Source: Bolinopsis microptera
Taxonomy: Eukaryota > Ctenophora > Tentaculata > Lobata > Bolinopsidae
Assembly: GCF_026151205.1 (NCBI RefSeq)
Contig: NC_087077.1
Location: 3,100,001-3,164,000 of the forward strand
Direction of reading: 5' to 3'
DNA length: 64,000 nt
Shown here piece after piece: positions 41,101 through 51,950 of this stretch (the first letter of the stretch is position 1; every line of letters starts with the position of its first letter). A program made the translations under genes and the position numbers. The notes beneath the pieces are model-generated. The model was not told the DNA's origin. It saw only the letters and a program-made list of their open reading frames with translations, and did no database searches.

Positions 41101-44100
41101 CCTAGTCCAATAACTCAATGTTATGTACTTCTGGTCTCTTTGAATCTATCAACGCTAAAGCTAATTATTAAATCAGTACGTGTTCGTCACGTTTATTCAG
41201 GAGACCGGAGAGAGAGAGAGAGACGGCCCATTTTTAGTGGATAATCAACAGCCTGGTACTTCCAACTATCGGTTTTTAATTGACAAAAGGCTCGGTAGTC
41301 GGTGTCAGCGATGAAAATAGCCAGCACATTTCAGCAAATGTTCCCATCAACGTGACATGAAGTGCAAATACTTGTGGCGGGGTGAGAAGGGAACATTTAG
41401 AAAAATTTAATTAATAAATTAATTATGGAGGTGGTTGTTGACCAAGTGGAACGGTCTAATGAGGGAGGACAGGAACAAGGAACAAGCCGACAACACCACC
41501 CTAAATTGGAGGTGCAAACAAATTCACTGGTCCCCCCGGGTGTTACCATGGTTACCCGGGTGTTACCATGGTTACCTGCACACTTGGTCCACCAATTAGC
41601 ATGGCAATTCAGTCAATTAAAAGCTTCTTAGTCAGTCTATCTATTAATTAATCAATTAGGAATAATGACTCGTTGAAACTGCCAATATTTGAGAAAACAC
41701 GGCAAAGATCGGTCAGAATAGCAAGAACTACTAAAAAACATAAAAAACAAAAATAAGGGCAACACAATTTCTCAAAGGAAACCGCGTCCTAATCCAATAC
41801 AAACAAAACTTTTTCAACAACTTTTCGTACAAGAATACTGTGTTTGGAGCGTGATAGCATTACAAGTTATTACAAGTTACTGCGAGCATCTTGCTTGTTA
41901 GAAGCTACCAAAGTAACACTCTGGCGGGTGTATTGTAAACACAAGCATTCTCATATATTACATATTTATTAGACTGCAGAACACCATGTGACAGAGAGTC
42001 AGGACACCACATTTTGTCCTGCCACTTCTTCAGCTTGTTAGTGTCAGAGATGATGATTAATGGATTACTTTTCGGATTGATTGTTGCTGTAATCCTTGAC
42101 AACTGGAGCTGAGAGTCAAGTAGTGTGGTGTCCAGTGATCATCTCCAGCATGATTAGTTAATCTTCAGTCACGACACTGATTCGAGCAAAAGTTGTTAAA
42201 CGACCATTGTTTTGCGAAAGAAAGTAAACTAGCTGCTGATTGCATGGATTGCGTGTTTCTAAAATGTACCGTACTTTCATATTGGTATTCAATAGGCTAA
42301 ATCGAGGGGAAGTGTCTTTGATTGGATGTTTAGAGCAGCATTCAGCACGAATTTGCAAAGTCACAAAACATAACAGGAAATTCAGTGGCTGAAAATTAAT
42401 TGAGAGAAGTCAAAACAAAACAGGTGTTTGAGCGGCTAATAATCGAATGAAGGTGCCATTTTGACCATTTGAATTGATCGCCATAGTTTCATAATAATAA
42501 ATATTGAGGCGAGTAAATACAGCCCATAAGATCTCAGCTCGAACAGACTACAGTGTACGCCGCAGATTGCACTACACACACTGAGAGTAAGATTGAAGTT
42601 AGGGCTGTTCAAGTTTTATCCCACCTTTATTAATTAACCAGGAAAACAATATTCACCACGTGACCAGATTACACGTGCAATTGTTGAGTTGAGAATTGGT
42701 AGGACATGTGCACGCTGGTAACTATGGACAGCAGAAATGTGATGTCGTCTTGGTGGGGGTAGTCAGGTGTGACCCAAATTAGTGATTTGGTGGATTTAGA
42801 TTGTTCTAGAATAATCCGACCTTTTCTATTGTAAAGTATAATGGACACAAGGTTAACAAATTGCATGATGAAATTTTAATGTGGTTGTCTAAACAAAATG
42901 CAAGGTCGTTTACAAACTTAAATACAAAAATGTTGGTTTTTTTTAATGTCTCCATTTTTCTGCAGCTGCAATAAAAATAAAAATTTGGGAAACAGTGATG
43001 TTTGATTGAAATAAATTTTCGTGCACATACAGAATGAATGGTTAATAATTTAATATATATGTAGACCAAGGTCTGTGCACGGGATGCTTCCTGGAAGAAT
43101 CCAGTTCTTTTAGCGGGGCACCCTACCTAAAGCCAAATTGAGATATAATAATCATATTCCTAGAGAAATAATCAGAAATCGAATACCAATCAAATAATAT
43201 GATATATAGGAGTAGTAACCATATTTACTATGCAAAATGCCCCAACCACATAGTGTAAATTTATATAGAATTCAAATTCCATATCATCATTAAACCTCAA
43301 TAGTCAATATAATAGCCCAAGCAAAATTAAATAACTTCTTATATACCTTACTGTCATACTACAAATTAATTAAACATTTGAAATCTGTTAACCAGAGAAT
43401 AAATTTCTAAAAAAAAAAAATTTGTTTTCCTAAACCTAATGCAAGTGAAATAATTTAGATGCAATAATGAATGCCTAATGTGAGTATCATCTGTCAATGT
43501 CCTTGTAAAAAAGTCTGTAAAAGAGATATGAGTAACTAATATAGAAGAAAAAACAGGAAGTTGTCGTCTGTTGAAAAATAAATAAAATATCTAGAATATA
43601 AATTAGAATATAAAATAACATTCAGTCAATGTGTCGTCAATAAACTGTACAATTATCAAATGTTAAAACTGGGTGATACAGTCACCAAAAATAAATACTA
43701 AGTATAATAAGTAAATAAATGCTCAGATCTCTAAACTAAAAAATGAAGCAAGTAAAATAGCGTGAATAGAAAGCTTTACTGAATATCAGAATCATGCCTT
43801 ATTAGGCTTGCATAAATCATTGTGATTTTACACTTTGTGATGATGTTATTTTGATATTTCCTTTGCAGGAAAGGAAACCAAGTGTTGACTACTACAAGTG
43901 TTATACTATACTACTATATTACTACTACTTATACTATACTACCCCACTATTGTGTGACAAAGATAATGCTTAAATGAACTAATTAAGGATAAAAATCGGT
44001 GTTTATGTCAGAACGGCTCTCGGAAAAACAATATGTACATAATATCCATAACAGACTCGATATAGCGCTGTGTTAAAATTCGAATGACCGATTCTTTACA

Positions 44101-44179
44101 AGTTATTGTTATAATTGTTTGAACAATTAATGAGATATCAAATTGATTTCAGCCTAATAATGGATTTCTCCAATTGTTT
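38196..44179. other. Gene-poor region
   Basis: No gene is confidently recognised. Low-complexity GA-rich sequence lies at about 38770-38860. A 19-bp unit (gggtgttaccatggttacc) is duplicated at about 41539-41576. 43080-44150 is strongly AT-rich. CACGTG sites lie at 39372, 39624, 39641, 40831, 42657 and 42672. Minus-strand ORFs at 41905-42102, 42158-42364 and 42669-42866 look protein-like and have usable acceptors, but cannot be assigned. Confidence 0.35.
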
Positions 44180-44725
44180 GTATCCACTGTAACATTACCA
44201 GTATCCACTGTAACACTACCAATATCCACTGTAACACTACCAGTATCCACTGTCACACTACCAGGTATCCACTGTTACACTACCAGTATCCACTGTTACA
44301 CTACCAGCATCCACTGTAACACTACCAGTATCCACTGTTTCACTACCAGTATCCACTGTTTCACTACCAGTATCCACTGTAACACTACCAGTATCCACTG
44401 TAACACTGCCAGTATCCACTGTAACACTACCAGTATCCACCGTAACACTACCAGTATCCACTGTAACACTACCAGTATCCACTGTAACACTACCAGTATC
44501 CACTGTAACACTACCAGTATACACTGTCACACTACCAGTATCCACTGTTACACTACCAGTATCCACTGTAACACTACCATTAATAGTATCCACTGTCACA
44601 CTGTTACACTACCACTGCAACACTACCAGTATCCACTGTCACACTACCAGTATCCACTGTAACACTACCAGTATTTACTGTCGCTCTACCAGTATCTACT
44701 GCAACACTACCAGTATCCACTGTTA
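44180..44725 (-). repeat. 21-bp minisatellite, about 25 units, possibly coding (SVTVDTG)n
   Basis: The unit, in plus orientation, is tatccactgtaacactacca + g; 21 bp is seven codons. On the minus strand it reads Ser-Val-Thr-Val-Asp-Thr-Gly repeats. The commonest variable base (tgtA/C/Tac in plus orientation) is the third position of a Val codon on the minus strand, so most unit differences are silent there, whereas in the plus frame the same changes swap Asn, His and Tyr. An extra base near 44263 and irregular units near 44580-44620 break the frame. The minus frame extends 5' into unique sequence to about 44857 (GTIYREDYSNGK, then CMGAKAYSID). Confidence 0.8.
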
Positions 44726-46044
44726 CGCATTTATATTTTGTGAATTGTGTTGAGATGTCCTGATCTATACTGTAGGCTTTAGCTCCCATGCACAGTTCCA
44801 TTTTGCCATTTGAATAATCTTCTCTGTAAATTGTGCCCAATGGTAACGTAACGCCACTGATGTGCCCATGAGTTTATAATCAATTTTACCACTGAGGAGA
44901 ATCTGTTTCAGAAGCACAAACCATGGCTATTTCCATCTATTGATGCTTTTCATACAAACAAGTTAAACCAAATTCTTTATGTCATGTATCCTGAGTTTGG
45001 ACAGGATATTCCCGCTTAAAATACTTCCATCACTATACGTGACAATGTCTTTTGTACCACAGTAAACAGAAAATTAAAACAAAAGTATCTCTTCATTTCC
45101 TTACTTTCCAAATACAAGGTACACCAGACCAAAGATAATAATACGACCAAGCAACATGAACAGTCTCTTGAACCCCAGGAAAAAATCAAGGGAACATCTA
45201 AAAAAGGCATGGTTTAAATGTGCTCTAGAAGATACAGCAGTGTTTCAAGGAAAAGAACATAACTAAACTGTGCGTTTTGCTCTAAAAACACACTTTTTTG
45301 GAGATTTTACCGGCATATCCTCTAAAATCATCTAATTTGTTCAATTTTAGGGAGGGGCGCCGTAAAGGGGCCACCAACAGGCAACGTTACGCCACTGGTG
45401 TGCTGGAACGTTGCCAGCGCCTGCAATTCGACTGATACCGTATCGTAGATCAAGCATATTTATAGTTCTTACGTTAAGTCACGTGACATGCGTCATCAAA
45501 AAATTTGACAGTGCACGGATGAGATTCTCATGGAAATATGAAAAAAAAGCCAAAGCGGGGTGGGATTATAGAAACTGTGCCAGGGTTATTTATTAAGCGG
45601 GAAAAAACAGCGGGATTATCAGAATTGATTATTCCATCCTGGCTGATTATTCTATCCAGGAGGTGTTTATAATGTGCTAATGGTAACGCCAATAGTGTTG
45701 ACCAAGCCCTTGCTTGCAAACTCAAGGGTTCTCAAAGTTGAATGGGATACAAAGTACACCAGTCACCTACATACAAAATGATTTTTGGTTTGGCTGTATG
45801 CATCCAGTAAAATTTGTGTTTGATATCAATTTCACACATCCTCGTTAAATGCTATTCATATATCTTCCAATCACTTGATAAGATCCTTACAGTACTGTGC
45901 TCAGCCTATCATCCCGCCATATCTCACTATGAACAAAAAAGCCTGAGGCCCCCAGGTAAATAAAATCCAAACTCCAAACGAATTTTAAATTAAGTTCATG
46001 TAAAATCCGGTTTGGAATATTGTTTATGGGTCGCATGGTTGCAA
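44726..46044. other. Spacer with two copies of a short TE-like terminus
   Basis: The word ACGCCACTGRTGTGC, preceded by aacgtt/a, occurs in the same orientation near 44848-44866 and 45387-45406. The second copy continues into GC-rich sequence (tacggcgcccctccc read on the minus strand) that resembles repeat-element ends. CACGTGAC lies at 45480. No gene is assigned. Confidence 0.35.
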
Positions 46045-46985
46045 CATCGAGAAGACAAAATACATGTCCTACAACCTACCACGGCCTGTTAACTCGGATG
46101 ATAGGGTCTTCATTAACAGCAACCCTCTCGAAGAAGTCCACGACTTTAAATATCTTGGATCCTACATCGCTTCAACCAGCAAAGACATCAATGTCAGGAA
46201 AGTCCTTGCATGGAATCTAAGTAAACTATAGGTAAAAATATAATATTAATCATAAGCTAAAATGTACTAATCTTTGTATTCTAAATGGGGAAAAAGAAGA
46301 AACATTGTCAGTCAGTCGAGAAAATTGTCAGTCAGGCTATATGGCAGCTTTGTAGATGTTGTGACTATGCTAGTAGTGGTCCCAGGCTTGCGACTGGAAT
46401 TGCGGTGTTAAATCGATTTAATGGTACCAACGATCCACCTCCCACTTGTTGTTTGGTACTTAGCATTAATAGTGTTAGCTGTAAAGTCTAGATGTTTTCT
46501 GGAAATCTGACATGTCTAGAAAGATCAAGACTAAAATTTTCAGAACTGCAGTCGAGCCTGTTCTTTTATATGGCGCAGAAACATGGACTTTGAAGAAAGC
46601 TGACACTAAAGCACTAGACGGTGTTTACACACGAATGCTACGAAGGGTCTTTGGTATCTCATGGAAATCCCACACACCTAACTCCGTCCTCTACGGAAAT
46701 ATCCCATCGGTGACTGATACCATCAAAACACGAAGACTTCGTTTTGCAGGGCATGTCTACCGTCTACAGGACCAACCTGCTCAGCAACTCCTTTTCTGGC
46801 AACCATCTTACGGCAAAAGGTATCGAGGACGACCACACAAGACCTTTCCGGACGTCCTTCAAGAAGATACTGGTTTAGAGCCCCACATGATACGTCTGCT
46901 CATGAGTGATAGAGATAAATGGAGAAATGCGTTGACACGAAACTCGTTCCAGATTTCATCTGGACCGACCTAGGCAGGCAGGCAG
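46045..46985 (+). mobile_element. LINE 3' fragment, RT C-terminus, split by an insertion
   Basis: The left half (46045-46215) reads NIEKTKYMSYN, then FKYLGSYI and VLAWNLS. The right half (about 46484-46971) resumes with VFWKSDMSRKIKTKIF, LYGAETWTL, YTRMLRRVF, RRLRFAGHV and GKRYRGRPHKTF, the typical tail of an APE-class LINE polyprotein. The 3' end has GGCA repeats (46970-46985). The ORF is interrupted by a 270-bp segment homologous to the 14.8-kb small-ORF locus. The element is 5'-truncated. Confidence 0.8.
46213..46483 (+). pseudogene. Damaged second copy of the 88-residue ORF
   Basis: It shares the upstream flank and the first 47 codons with the locus at 14846-15112, then has a 2-bp deletion (ggtaccaacg versus ggtataccaacg) that shifts frame, and homology stops before the Lys/Glu tail. 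It sits inside the RT reading frame of a LINE, between codons for NLS and LDVFW, so it arrived after that LINE inserted. A 4-bp aagt flanks it on both sides as a possible target duplication, though similarity with the other copy extends a few bases further left. Confidence 0.7.
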
Positions 46986-47215
46986 GTTGCAATGTATTCT
47001 ATTCTTGTGTAAATTTTAAATCAAGTAAATCAACAACAAATTATTTAATTTTTATCGTGTCTCTGGTAAAATGATTTCACTGTCAATGTCCATATTGCAT
47101 TGACAAGGATTTGTGCACTTATAAAATTATTCAAACAATATAAACATAATATAGCAATGACCCTATATAAAATCAAACCTTTAAGAATATAAAAAATTCC
47201 CTAAACACTCAAAAA

Positions 47216-50200
47216 TTACCCTTGGCCTTGTGGCTCCAAGTTAAGATCTAGACTGTTTATATTAACAATGTTTTTTCTCGCACCTCTGTCTCCACGGAGA
47301 GAAATCACTGTTGTTCTTAGGATTTCAAAGCGAAGGCGCTTTCTGATGTAACCTACAGCATCCGAGTACCTCTGGCCAGTGTGGTACTCCATCTTACTGG
47401 CCAGCTTTTTTACCAGTCTTTCAGCTTCACTACCCATTCCACCAGAAGTCGAGAACACTAAAGGTGTGAAGCTTCCTTTCTCCACTTCAAGAACCCTTTC
47501 GTTGTAACATCGCTTTTTCTCATTTTCATGGGACTGGTACATTGCTGGGATCGATTTGCTTGCATTGGAGGGGGCTGGGGCATGAAATACCCTTACATCA
47601 AAATATGCCCTCTCTGAAGCATTCCAAATCGATCTTGCAGAAATGTCCAGCCTAGCTTGGTCTCCAAGTACTGTTCCCTTAGGCAACTTCAGACCATCAA
47701 CTGGAAGAAGAACTGGCTCAGTCTGCACATCCTTGCATTTCACAGTTCTCATTAGTTCAGCAAAGGTGTCTCTCAGCGAGTTGTGCCGCAGTGACACATA
47801 TCCACCGAGTTTGCAGATGAGCGCATGGTTTGCTGAGTACTTTTGGCCACACGTACATGTCTTAGGGCTGTCCTTTAAGTTCAGGTTGTACCTGAGAGCT
47901 AATGCGTCTGAGAACTGTTGTTTGTTCATCAGATATCCATACTCTTTTAAAGGTAGTGCTGTTAACCAAGCACTTGCCCCTTTCTCAGCAGCTAGTTGGA
48001 ACATCAACTTTGCCAGTGGTGTTGACTCGAGCTCCTGGCGTATTTCCGCTTGTTTTTGTCGATAGAAGAGATTTCGTTCAGTTGTTATCTCAGTTTTCAC
48101 TCCTTTGCTTACTCTCCAGTCCTCTGTGTAGTTGTCCACCTGCTTGAGAATAGCTTCTTTAAGGGTTTTGTGGCTCTACATGAGAATTTGTACTCTCGGT
48201 CTGCCATGTCCATCATAACTGGTATACCCAATCCTCCATATCTTGGTGGTAGAGCCATTATGTTCCTTAGTTCATCAGTGCAGCTAAACAGCCTGTTGAT
48301 GATAGCTGGGATAAACTCATCGCGTGTTACTTGTTCCAGAGGAGTGAGCCTATCTGCAACTCCTGGGGTAGTTCTGCACACATAGTTCCATCTTTTACTA
48401 AGCCCATACATGTATGCACTGTATGCTATTTGAGGTTCTCTTGATGCTATATCACTTAATTGTTTAAGATCACGACACCATTCTTGAACTTTTTCCTCGA
48501 TGAAAGCCCCTTTTCCTTCCTCAGTTCCGATAAAGCTGCCCAGATATCGTCGACCAATACTTGTCACATTGACATCTGGGAACAAGTTTCTTGCCTTCTC
48601 TTCGTGCTCAGGCTTGACTATCACCCATGTCTTGGAAGATTTAGGGTTGTAACCAAAAAGTGGTCCTTTAATGCAGAGATTATCCCACCATTTCCTCATT
48701 TCTTCCAGTTTTCCCCCAGCAGCAGAGTCATCAGCATACCAGATCTGAGTCACTTTTCTCTCAATGTTTCCTGCATCAATCAATGGTATTGTACCACATG
48801 CATAAAATCCCATAGCAGGTGGATCACCTTGTGTTGTCCCTTCTTCACTAAAAAGATGTTCATCTTCTCCTGCAATAAACAGTCTAGCAGGCATTCTGTA
48901 GGTGTTCATAATGTAGGTAGCAACTTCTGGACATACAATATACATGTTGTTAAGAGCTGCCTCTCGGTTCAGCAAGTTGAATGCATTCTCTGCATCCACT
49001 AAGATGATTGCTTCAGTTTCAGGATCTTCAAAGCAGTCCCTCGCAGCATGAACAGCTGCTTCCACTCCTCCCTGAAGACCAGCACACACTTGAATAGGAG
49101 CAGTGGCACCAACCAGATCCTTCTGTAGGAGGGTCATCACTGTCTTCCCTATTATCCTTCGTAAGACTTCACCAATGCCAACAGGCCTGACGCCAGGCTT
49201 TTTATCCAGGGGAACAAGTCGACATGCTGTCAATGAGGTCAACATCGTTGGATCCAGATTCCTGACACATAGTTTCCTTGCAATCCCTGCTATAGCATTG
49301 CATAGATCCTCACACTTCTTACCAAACTGTTTAGAACACAGTAGTCTCTTCCACGCATCCGCATCCATTCCTGAAGGCCCTGCAGCACCCTGTACTCTCT
49401 TTGCTGCTTGTCTTATCGATTCCCCGTCAATACTGTCAAAGATAACCGGCTCTACTCTCCTCACTGGTCCACTCAGACAGCTTCCCTTTGATGCAGGTGA
49501 TGCCTTGGGATGCTTCTCTTTCAGTACTTTTATCACATCTGGAGTGGGTTCAAGAATCCCGGTGGCATTTTCGCCAATCCACCTCATTGCTGCACTGACT
49601 TTACCTTTCATCATAAGTCGAGTGAAGACTCTCTCAACATGGCCATGTTCATGTTTCCCCTTTCCCATTCTTCTCTGAATCTCCTGTCCTTCTCGCAGCA
49701 ACTCTTCTAACTTACCTGCCTGCCACAAAACAAGCCTTCTCTTCAACACTTCAGTGTGTTCCTTTGCTTTGGATCTCTTTGAGGGTTTCTGCAACAGTAG
49801 TGATGGCATTATCATCAAAAGGGTCATGGTCACTGATTCCATAGTACTGCCTGCCGAAAAATTGTTGGCCACTTTAGTCATTTCCTCGATGAATGCTTTT
49901 CCTGCAGCCCCTGAGGGAAGCAGAAATATGTTTCTTCTCCATTTGACTACAACACCATATATTCCCTCACATTGTGTTAGAACTTCCCAACTATTCCATG
50001 ATCCTAATTTCAATTGAGATGGATCCCTTACATTTTCATAACCTGGGAAACAGCACTCCTTTCCCTCTTCTTCCACAATATGAGGGTCCTTTGATATTGG
50101 AGTAGATGGTTGTACACTTTCTTCGACCTGTCTCCTCAACTTTCGGATAGCTTTAGTTATGGGGTTTTCGTCTTAGTCTTCGTTGCTCTTCTCCTCCTTG

Positions 50201-50478
50201 CCACATCTTTGACATGACCACTCAGAATCCTCATTTTCTGCTAGGTCTTTAAACTGCAACTCCGACAGTCCACTACATGCCGCATGGAACCATCGTCCAC
50301 ATTTTCCTTCACATTGAATACAATCACATATTACCTCCTTTGAACAAAATCCACAGATATCAGCTTTCTTTCCAGTTTGCTTTCCTACTTTGGACCTAGT
50401 GTCCATTTTTCTTGTATCAGGCATTCCAACCCAAAAATGGGAACCACTACTGTTGCCGAGTCGGTTACCAGCAGACAC
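47216..50478 (-). mobile_element. Nearly full-length LINE: PHD finger - RT - zinc knuckle - RLE
   Basis: Reading right to left: a C4HC3 PHD finger (50173-50478; CGFCSK, CDCIQC, CGRWFHAAC, WSCQRC); a long linker; a reverse transcriptase (48109-50139) with motif A DAENAFNLLN, motif B TTQGDP and catalytic YADD; then 47216-48139 with LPPRYGGLGIP just upstream, a zinc knuckle (CTCGQ..H..C), and a restriction-like endonuclease with ARLDI and FDVRV (LD-x15-D spacing, like the PD-x12-14-D of R2-type nucleases). Such enzymes nick a target and prime reverse transcription there. PHD and RT are in the same frame, separated by a single TAA at 50173-50175. RT and nuclease are offset by a one-base shift near 48163-48169. 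Otherwise intact, so inactivation looks recent, or these are sequencing errors. Confidence 0.88.
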
Positions 50479-51934
50479 TGAAGCTTACCGCTGTCAGCCC
50501 CTACTGGATACGAGTCTCCTTAACAGTAGTGGACCCAAATTTGGGATCTGATGGAGTAGTCTCAACACCAGAGGATTTTACAGCTCAAGCAAAAATTTTA
50601 TTTTAACTCAAATATCTCAAATCAATGAGAGGAGGATTGATCAATGATGGGAGGATTGATCATTGATCATTTACTTACAGAGTAATTAGTGTCAAAGAGT
50701 TGGGAAATTGAAACAAGGATTCAAGAAGCAAATGAACAGTCATGTTAAAACTTTATTGAATATTGAAACGACGCCCAATATAATCTCAAAAATAGCACAT
50801 TTAATTATAAATTTGAACATAAAATAATTATTTAATTTCAAATTTGCTTTATCATTTATTTTATATTAAGTTGGTACACCAACCAAAATTGAAAAAGGGA
50901 TTTTATTAAACCACTTTTTAGAAAACTCTAGGTAAGGACAAATTTATATAACAACAACTGTAGTGAGTAAGTGGGAGCCGTGCGAGGATGAAAAAGTCAA
51001 AATTGTTTTTCGCAGAAAAAATATAAAAACACCAAATATGCCTTGCGCTGCATTAAAAATATTTTTTTCAAAAATGTTCGTTTATTATTTAGTAAAAAGT
51101 TAATTTTTTTAATTGAAAATGCAAATTTGTTCCAGCTTGTGGCTCCGTTACAATGTTTGATTTCATCACGAAACGAAATAAGCATGATAATGCGCGTGGT
51201 TGATCTAACAAGAGCCCTTTCGCTTGCAGTAGCGCGCGACCGCCGAAGGCGGCAAAAATATATTTTATATATTCTACTTGTGAAACAAGTGCGTCACAAA
51301 GTACTGAGTACGCGTATACACATGGCTATACTATGTGAATGCGCGTGGCGCGTCAAAGTACTCCAAGTTACAAAGCTAATTATTAACAAATCATAGGTTC
51401 GGGTAAGTTTGTAATAAAAAAGCTTACTTTATTGCAGTTATGACACATTAGCTTTTATGGTTGATTTCACATACAACATAGCCATGTGTATACGCGTACT
51501 TCAGCGGTCGCGCGCTACTGCAAGCGAGAGGGCTATGGTTAGAGCAATGTTTGATTATTAATTGCTAAAGCTAAGAAAAAAATTTGTCAAGAGTAAAAAG
51601 TATTATTTTGTGTGCGGTGCGGCTCAATATATTGCATCGCGCTATAATATATAAAAAGTTCATCAGTTGTGATTTATGTTCCCTGAATGAAACTACGCAG
51701 TTGATGTTTATCTTTAAATATAAGTTTCAAATATTGAAACGAAGAAAACAAAATCCTGAGCTGGCGGTTTTTTCATTTGTGCACTTTAAACTTTAAAGCC
51801 TTTTTTCACAGCATTAGCAACTGTCTTCGTGTGAACGTGAATCACCTTTACTGTGATGCATTCTTCTTCAATCTATTGTACTATTTACTGATTTCGTACA
51901 CATCTAAGTTATTGACTCATTGAAAAGCATCACA
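50479..51934. other. Spacer between two LINEs
   Basis: It contains the putative 5' flank of the upstream LINE, a duplicated ggaggattgatca motif (50631-50664), AT-rich sequence and the large fold-back element. No gene is seen. Confidence 0.5.
51213..51534. repeat. Fold-back element with 53 bp of paired arms
   Basis: Outer arms 51213-51243 and 51504-51534 match at 30 of 31 positions; inner arms 51308-51329 and 51478-51499 match perfectly over 22. The left arm has a 64-nt segment between its two blocks where the right arm has only 4 nt. The 148-nt loop is AT-rich. Arms are CpG-rich (agcgcgcgaccgc), unlike their surroundings. No transposase is present, so it is a fold-back or MITE-like element. 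Confidence 0.85.
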
Positions 51935-51950
51935 GTTTGCTATCTAAGAT
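51935..51950. repeat. Left target-site duplication (16 bp)
   Basis: gtttgctatctaagat, repeated exactly at 57048-57063, flanks the composite retrotransposon between them. Confidence 0.9.

Noticed and set aside
44174..44662. Plus-strand 162-codon repeat ORF (Ser-Ile-His-Cys type)
   Set aside because: Unit-to-unit variation is non-synonymous in this frame and mostly silent on the other strand; the plus ORF is a shadow.
48109..48139. Programmed frameshift between RT and nuclease ORFs
   Set aside because: The offset sits in ordinary sequence (gggtttt run) after conserved protein; the sister element at 52-57 kb reads through this region in one frame, so a simple indel is the better explanation.
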